From contig JACPPF010000047.1 of assembly GCA_016191165.1 (NCBI GenBank), forward strand, positions 17,328-81,327: a stretch of DNA of 64,000 bases, in the 5' to 3' direction. Numbering within the stretch: position 1 is the first letter of the stretch; each line of letters begins with the position of its first letter. The notes beneath the pieces were generated by a model. It searched no databases. It was not told the origin of the DNA and was given only the letters and a program-made list of their open reading frames with translations. Below, piece by piece: positions 59,637 through 64,000 of this stretch. This stretch comes from Planctomycetota bacterium. GTDB lineage: Bacteria > Planctomycetota > Planctomycetia > Gemmatales > Gemmataceae. Both the position numbers and the translations under genes were made by a program.

Positions 59637-60383
59637 ATGCAACGGCGCGAGCTGAGTTCGCTTTGCGTGCTCCTGGCAGCGGCATCCCTGAGCTGCGGGC
59701 AGGCGCGGCGCATCGACTATCGGGTCAGCGCGACGACGCCGGTGGGCTTCGTCATGGAAGCGCCGCCGCGCCCGCTTGGCGATCGACCGCAACTCCGTCC
59801 CTACCAGCCTCAGCCTGGGGATATTGTCTTATACGACGATTACAACCGACTCTTTCATATTGCTTTCATGCTTGCCAGGACCGGGCCGCCCACGCACACG
59901 GCCATCGTTATCGAAGGAACCGACGGCAAGCCGGCGCTTCTGGAATTGACGGGACCGCGCACGTTGACGGCCAAGGTCTGCATCATGGATGTGGGAACGC
60001 GTTTCCGCTCCTATCCCGGCGACATCTGGGTGCGGCGCATCCACAAGCCGTTGACCCCCGCGCAATCGCACGAACTCACGCAGTTTGCCCTCGCGCAACA
60101 GGGCAAAAGCTTCGCAATCGGACGTGTCCTTCTTCACGGATCGCCTTTTTGCCCGCGAACCGGGTTGCGGCAAGCACTTTTCGGCCACACCTACACCAAT
60201 CGTCGGCGCTGGTTTTGTTCGGAGCTCGTCGTCGCCGCCTGCGCCCGCGCTGGCGTTCTGGATGGCCGGACCTGCTGCGCCAACTCAACCTTCCCGCGCG
60301 ACCTCACGTCGGATGATCGCATGCCTCTCTCGAAACACTACGGGCCTCCGGTTCCCTGGAATGCCGGATATCTGTCTCCGTAA
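59637..60383 (+). CDS. YiiX-like permuted papain-fold hydrolase
   Basis: 248 residues. A signal sequence leads (ELSSLCVLLAAASLSCGQA), possibly lipoprotein-type though the lipobox is imperfect. The domain (about 55-225) matches NlpC/P60-like permuted papain folds of the YiiX/DUF830 group: QPGDIVLYDDYNRLFHIAFML, PTHTAIVIEG with a His, ELTGPRTLTAKV, and the nucleophile region RWFCSELVVAACARAG. Members are putative peptidases or amidases acting on cell-wall or lipid substrates. The order His before Cys is the permuted form. The role is inferred. Confidence 0.75.
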   Translation: MQRRELSSLCVLLAAASLSCGQARRIDYRVSATTPVGFVMEAPPRPLGDRPQLRPYQPQPGDIVLYDDYNRLFHIAFMLARTGPPTHTAIVIEGTDGKPALLELTGPRTLTAKVCIMDVGTRFRSYPGDIWVRRIHKPLTPAQSHELTQFALAQQGKSFAIGRVLLHGSPFCPRTGLRQALFGHTYTNRRRWFCSELVVAACARAGVLDGRTCCANSTFPRDLTSDDRMPLSKHYGPPVPWNAGYLSP

Positions 60384-60409
60384 TCATTGCGCGTCATCAT
60401 TCAGGTCCT

Positions 60410-60913
60410 TTGCTCAGGGGAGGGCATCAGGCGCGCAACTCTCCTCCCTTCAAGCCGTCCGGCCCGGTGAAGTTTGACACGTTCAAGAAGGGAGAACGCT
60501 ACTGGGTTGCCTTCGCATCGCCCTATGAATGGAAACGCTGCCCGCAGGGCGCCGTCCAATCCTGGCCGGAGAAGGATGCCCCCAAACTCATGGAGGAGGC
60601 GGTCCGCGCCGACTATTACGCGCATCGGCCGTTCTTTGACCCCGACAGCGGCTTCACCTTCAGTCATCGGTCGGCACAAAACCAGAAAAGCTGGCGGGTC
60701 CGCATGGAGCGCGACGGCAAACTCCTCTGGGAACGTTTAGAGGGTGTTTTGCAATTGAACGCTTGTTCACAACAGGCGCTACTTCAATACGATTTTTCAC
60801 CTACTAAAATGGCCGTTTCCCGGCTCGAAAAGTCGTTTCGATGCGGCAAACTGGGCAAGAAATCGAATTCAAAAACACTGGGCAAGAAATCGAATTCAAA
60901 AACACCCTCTTAG
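60410..60913 (+). pseudogene. Degraded hypothetical gene ending in a tandem duplication
   Basis: The frame opens at TTG 60410, 26 bases after the hydrolase gene, and runs 167 codons. The middle (KFDTFKKGERYWVAFASPYEWKRCPQG, YYAHRPFFDPDSGFTFSHRSA, QKSWRVRMERDGKLLWERLEGV) reads like a real domain. After about residue 112 the character changes to Lys/Ser-rich low complexity with KLGKKSNSK and LGKKSNSKTPS, a 27-bp tandem duplication that leads straight into a palindrome. No start codon with a good site exists. It looks like a gene truncated at both ends; partial expression is possible. Confidence 0.5.
60850..60904 (+). repeat. 27-bp tandem duplication
   Basis: Two adjacent copies of CTGGGCAAGAAATCGAATTC plus 7 bases lie immediately before the 26-bp inverted repeat at 60910. 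They form the tail of the degraded frame and look like insertion or slippage debris. Confidence 0.7.
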
Positions 60914-60985
60914 CCGCGACCCGAAGGGGAGCGCGAGCAGGATAACGCACGGACGCGCCCGCGCTCCCCTTCGGGTCGCGGCTAA
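60910..60985. repeat. 26-bp perfect inverted repeat (TTAGCCGCG family)
   Basis: Arms 60910-60935 and 60960-60985 are perfect over 26 bp and begin TTAGCCGCGACCC. Same type as the shorter elements at 10096-10124 and 63650-63688. Followed by a 180-bp leader to the metalloprotease gene. Confidence 0.8.
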
Positions 60986-61163
60986 ACGAATGTGCCATTT
61001 CCCAACGCGCGGAGTATAAATGATGTAGGGGGGGGCGGCGCGCACTCGTGCGCCGCCGTCGCGCATTTTTCCTCTCTTCCCTAGCTTGCGCGGTTGTTTC
61101 GTGCTACAACATTATTCTCAGCAAATACGCCTTTTATTCTTTCCCTCACGCACAGGTGCTTTC

Positions 61164-63635
61164 ATGTTAAAACGCCTATTCATCGTCGGCGCTTTGCTCG
61201 CCATCGCGTCGCTGCCCGGGGCTTCGCTGCAAGCCCAAAAGAAGAAAGGCAAGAAGCCGGCCATCGACACGAAGACGCCGCCCGCCGTTACCAAGGTAGG
61301 CGAACCCAAGCCCTACGACGACGTGATCCCAAAAACCGCCAAGAGCTTCCCTGGCGTCTTCACGGTTCACAAGGTCGGGGAGAAAGTCTACTTCGAGATT
61401 CCCAAGGACGGCTTCAACAAACTGATGCTCTGGCAAACCGAGGTCGCCAAGGGCCCCGCAGGCGTGACCTGGGGTGGTTATTCCTTGGGTAGCCGCTACC
61501 TTCGCTTTGACCGCCGCAACAACAAGGTTTATTTGTGGCGTGCCTCCTTCGAAAAGCGCGGCGACGGCAAGGCCATCCAGATCGCCGTTGATTCCGCCAA
61601 CATGGATTCGATCATCTACGCTTTCAACGTCGAGGCGGAGGGCAAGGACCGCTCGACCGTCATCAACGCCACGCCGCTTTATACCACCGACATCATGGAC
61701 CTCTCGGTCAAAGGGGCGGTCGGCTCCGGTGGAGGCATCGATCCCAATCGTTCCTACCTCGACGACATCAAGGCCTTTCCCACCAACATCGAAGCGCGCT
61801 CCCTGCTCACCTTCACCAGCGGCGGCGGGGGCGGCGGGTTCGGCAAGGGTGGGTTCTTCGGCGGCGGCGGGGCCAAGAGTTACACCGCTCTGGTCCACTA
61901 CAGCCTCGTCATGCTTCCCGATCGCCCCATGATGGGCCGTTTCTTCGATCCACGCGTTGGTTACTTTACCCGCGCGTTTGAGAATTACGCCACTCCCAAG
62001 ACGTGGATGGAAAGGCAGCAATACATCACCCGTTTCCGGCTAGAGAAAAAGGACCCGGCCGCCGCGGTTTCCGAAGTGGTCAAGCCGATCGTCTTTTACG
62101 TCAGCCGCGAGATTCCAGAGAAATATCGCCCCTACATGATGAAGGGGATCGAGGACTGGAAGCCGGCGTTCGAGAAGGCGGGATTCAAGAATGCGATCAT
62201 CGCGAAGGAAGCCCCGGATTCGCGCACCGATCCGACCTGGGACCCGGAAGACGCCCGGCACTCGGTGATCCGGTGGGTTGCGGACCCAACCATGAACGCA
62301 ATGGGCCCGCACGTTCACGATCCGCGCTCCGGCGAAATCATTAGCGCCCATATCATTTTCTGGCACGACGTGGTCAAGCTCGCCCAGCAGTGGTACTTCG
62401 TGCAATGCTCGGCTCAGGATCCGCGCGTGCGCAAGCTGCCGCTACCCGATGATGTTACCGGTGAACTGCTTCGCTACATCTGTGCCCACGAGGTCGGCCA
62501 CACACTCGGCCTCAGGCATAACCATCGCGCCTCGGGCGGTTACTCGATCGCTCAACTGCGCGATCCGAAGTTCTGCGAAAAACATGGCAGCGTGGCGTCG
62601 ATCATGTCGTATGGCCGATTCAATTATGTCGCCCAGCCGGAGGACAAGGTCAAGCGACTCATTCCCGTTATCGGACCTTATGACAACTTCGCGATCGACT
62701 GGGGTTATCGCCCGATTGCCAATGTCAAGAAGCCGGAGGACGAACGCCCGACCCTCGACAAATGGGCATCGCGCCAGCTCAAGGAGCCGTGGCTGCGCTT
62801 CGGCGGCGAGGACGGGCCGGCCACCGTCGATCCAACCGTAAAGACCGAAAACATCAGCGATGACACCATCAAGGCAACCGAGCTGGGGTTGAAAAACCTC
62901 GACCGCGTCCTCGATCATCTCGTCGCGGGCACGACCTCCCTCGGCGAGGATTTTTCGTTGCTTGAGGACACCTACAAGACCATTCTCGCCCATCGCCGCA
63001 ACTGGTTCAACGCGGTCGCCCTCAATGTCGGCGGAGTCAAGGAAAGCCGAACGCTGGGCGGACGCGGCAATGAAACGTTCACACGCGTCTCCAAGGAACG
63101 CCAGCGCGAAGCCATCAAGTTCCTGTGCGACAACGCTTTCACGACGCCGACCAAGTTGCTCAACCCGGCAATCGTCAATCGCTTCCGCTATTCCGGCGTC
63201 GCGGCCGACGTTAGCAGTCAGCAGAAGTTCCTGATGCAAAGCCTCCTGGCGAGCGGCCGAATTCGGCGCCTGGCGGACGAGGAGCTTCTCCAGGGCGACA
63301 AGGCCTACACGGTGATGGATCTGGTGGACGAGGTGCAGAATGGCATCTTCGTCGAACTGAAGGGGGAGAAGCCGCGTGTTGATGTACTGCGCCGCAGCCT
63401 GCAACGCGCTTACCTGGATCACCTGAAGGCCGACCTCTTGCCGGATGCCGGTGGCAAAGGCGCGTTCTTCGGCGGCGCCGACACGACGGACTTCCGCGCC
63501 GTGGCGCGCGTGGCCGTGCGGCGCTTACAGGGCCAGATCCAGTCCGCGCTGAGCCGGTCGCCCGATCCGATAACGTCGGCCCATCTGCAAGATTGTGAGC
63601 GTGAAATCGCGGCGATGCTCGCCCAGAAGAAGTAA
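61164..63635 (+). CDS. Large secreted zinc metalloprotease (DUF5117/DUF4953-type)
   Basis: 823 residues from ATG 61164. A signal peptide covers 1-24 (ending SLQA before QKKKGKKP). The zinc site CAHEVGHTLGLRHNHRAS (HExxHxxGxxH) lies near residue 441, followed by a Met-turn-like SIMSYGRFNYVAQ. A Gly-rich loop (GGGGGGFGKGGFFGGGGAKS) at about 220-240 is unusual and may be disordered. The C-terminal third is helical. The layout fits the large bacterial metalloproteases of the DUF5117/DUF4953 group with the zinc-dependent domain in the middle. An upstream ATG at 61086 gives no signal peptide. Confidence 0.9.
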   Translation: MLKRLFIVGALLAIASLPGASLQAQKKKGKKPAIDTKTPPAVTKVGEPKPYDDVIPKTAKSFPGVFTVHKVGEKVYFEIPKDGFNKLMLWQTEVAKGPAGVTWGGYSLGSRYLRFDRRNNKVYLWRASFEKRGDGKAIQIAVDSANMDSIIYAFNVEAEGKDRSTVINATPLYTTDIMDLSVKGAVGSGGGIDPNRSYLDDIKAFPTNIEARSLLTFTSGGGGGGFGKGGFFGGGGAKSYTALVHYSLVMLPDRPMMGRFFDPRVGYFTRAFENYATPKTWMERQQYITRFRLEKKDPAAAVSEVVKPIVFYVSREIPEKYRPYMMKGIEDWKPAFEKAGFKNAIIAKEAPDSRTDPTWDPEDARHSVIRWVADPTMNAMGPHVHDPRSGEIISAHIIFWHDVVKLAQQWYFVQCSAQDPRVRKLPLPDDVTGELLRYICAHEVGHTLGLRHNHRASGGYSIAQLRDPKFCEKHGSVASIMSYGRFNYVAQPEDKVKRLIPVIGPYDNFAIDWGYRPIANVKKPEDERPTLDKWASRQLKEPWLRFGGEDGPATVDPTVKTENISDDTIKATELGLKNLDRVLDHLVAGTTSLGEDFSLLEDTYKTILAHRRNWFNAVALNVGGVKESRTLGGRGNETFTRVSKERQREAIKFLCDNAFTTPTKLLNPAIVNRFRYSGVAADVSSQQKFLMQSLLASGRIRRLADEELLQGDKAYTVMDLVDEVQNGIFVELKGEKPRVDVLRRSLQRAYLDHLKADLLPDAGGKGAFFGGADTTDFRAVARVAVRRLQGQIQSALSRSPDPITSAHLQDCEREIAAMLAQKK

Positions 63636-63649
63636 TATCCCAAATTAGC

Positions 63650-63688
63650 CGCGGAGCTTGCCCCGCGCGGAGCAAGCTTCGCGGTTAG
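63650..63688. repeat. Imperfect inverted repeat (TTAGCCGCG family)
   Basis: TTAGCCGCGGAGCTTGC and GCAAGCTTCGCGGTTAG pair with two mismatches across a short loop, just after the metalloprotease gene. Confidence 0.55.
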
Positions 63689-63701
63689 GCTTAACTCGTC
63701 T

Positions 63702-64000
63702 ATGGACTCCGCCATGAAAAAATGCGTGTTCCTGGTTTTCGTTTTTGCATTCGCAATCCTCCCTCTCACATCACGCGCCGAGGCTCGCATCGCCCCGCTG
63801 CGTGTCGTGTTCATCTCCGGCTCCGGTGAATACCAGTCGGACAAGACGTTGCCAATCCTAAAAAAATCAACCACCCGCTTTATTGATGGGGTGACGCTGC
63901 GTACCGTTTTTCGAGTTTTCGCAATAACCCCGGGCGTTTCTTTGTCGAGCGTGCAGCTCGCATCACCTTGCGGCGGTGGATCACTTCCTTTTGGCTGGCT
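63702..64000 (+). CDS. ThuA-like secreted protein, N-terminal part only
   Basis: ATG 63702 (or 63714) opens a frame to the window edge. A signal peptide is clear (MKKCVFLVFVFAFAILPLTSRAEA), then RIAPLRVVFISGSGEYQSDKTLPILKK, which is the typical start of ThuA-type (trehalose-utilisation) domain proteins. From about residue 50 the expected YLE-type continuation disappears and the sequence (STTRFIDGVTLRTVFRVFAI...) looks like nothing in the family. The gene may be broken, frameshifted near an A-run at about 63861, or the sequence end may be unreliable. Confidence 0.5.
   Translation, partial: MDSAMKKCVFLVFVFAFAILPLTSRAEARIAPLRVVFISGSGEYQSDKTLPILKKSTTRFIDGVTLRTVFRVFAITPGVSLSSVQLASPCGGGSLPFGW

Noticed and set aside
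63970..63995. GGATCACTTCCTTT near the window end resembles the 16S rRNA 3' end with the anti-Shine-Dalgarno
   Set aside because: The bases differ from the invariant GGATCACCTCCTTT, and none of the conserved rRNA sequence that should stand before it (GTAACAAGGTA region) is present.

Overview
The window looks like chromosomal DNA from a planctomycete, most likely a member of the Gemmataceae. This is inferred from protein content only. The evidence is a BBP7-type outer-membrane protein, MJ0042-like zinc ribbons fused to kinases and membrane proteins, TIGR03067-like and DUF1559-type modules in one protein, several Hanks-type Ser/Thr kinases with FHA and PP2C partners, high GC, and many dispersed palindromes between genes. 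No tRNA, rRNA, CRISPR array, integrase or transposase was recognised.

Layout. 1-6.2 kb: BBP7-type barrel protein (cut by the window edge), an FHA/coiled-coil protein, a Lys-rich secreted protein, then a minus-strand run with a secreted protein, a TPR/YggX-like fusion and a PSP1 protein. 6.4-15 kb: glmS with an alternate GlmU-type gene (amino-sugar supply), a Tyr/Pro-rich secreted protein, pdxJ, a Trm112-like protein, a zinc-ribbon membrane protein, a PafA-like phosphatase and a TauE/SafE-like protein. 15.1-17.4 kb: a divergent pair matching the two halves of the plant Tm-1 protein. 18.5-25.9 kb: the PrkA / DUF444 (YeaH) / SpoVR stress module, with small accessory genes between its members (an orphan HicB-like gene, a HEPN-like pair). 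26-33 kb: a PAC2 protein, a 1360-residue kinase-ATPase-TPR sensor with a good promoter, and an iron-type alcohol dehydrogenase.

33-41.3 kb: a sialidase-fold protein, a broken DUF4190-like gene, an overlapping pair of small hypotheticals, then a possible lipid or polyketide locus: active ketosynthase, a short ketosynthase-like partner, an alpha-oxoamine synthase, an acyl carrier protein and a DUF6134-like exported protein. A ~1.24-kb block of unrecognised genes splits it, bounded by 42-bp direct repeats that copy the 3' end of the oxoamine synthase gene. 41.4-53.2 kb: an NtrC-type regulator, a 931-residue zinc-ribbon/TIGR03067/DUF1559 protein, and a phospho-signalling group (membrane FHA, zinc-ribbon kinase, pseudokinase-PP2C fusion on one strand; a membrane kinase on the other). 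53.3-64 kb: leuA behind a leucine-rich leader peptide and a textbook attenuator hairpin, a diacylglycerol-kinase family protein, a SulP transporter, a methyltransferase-like protein, a papain-like hydrolase, a large HExxH metalloprotease, and the start of a ThuA-like gene whose sequence becomes unrecognisable before the edge.

At least five palindrome families recur. One pair of copies shows compensatory arm changes, and another family has a copy in frame inside a coding region. Most real genes have a recognisable ribosome-binding site; starts were chosen on that basis and on where family similarity begins.
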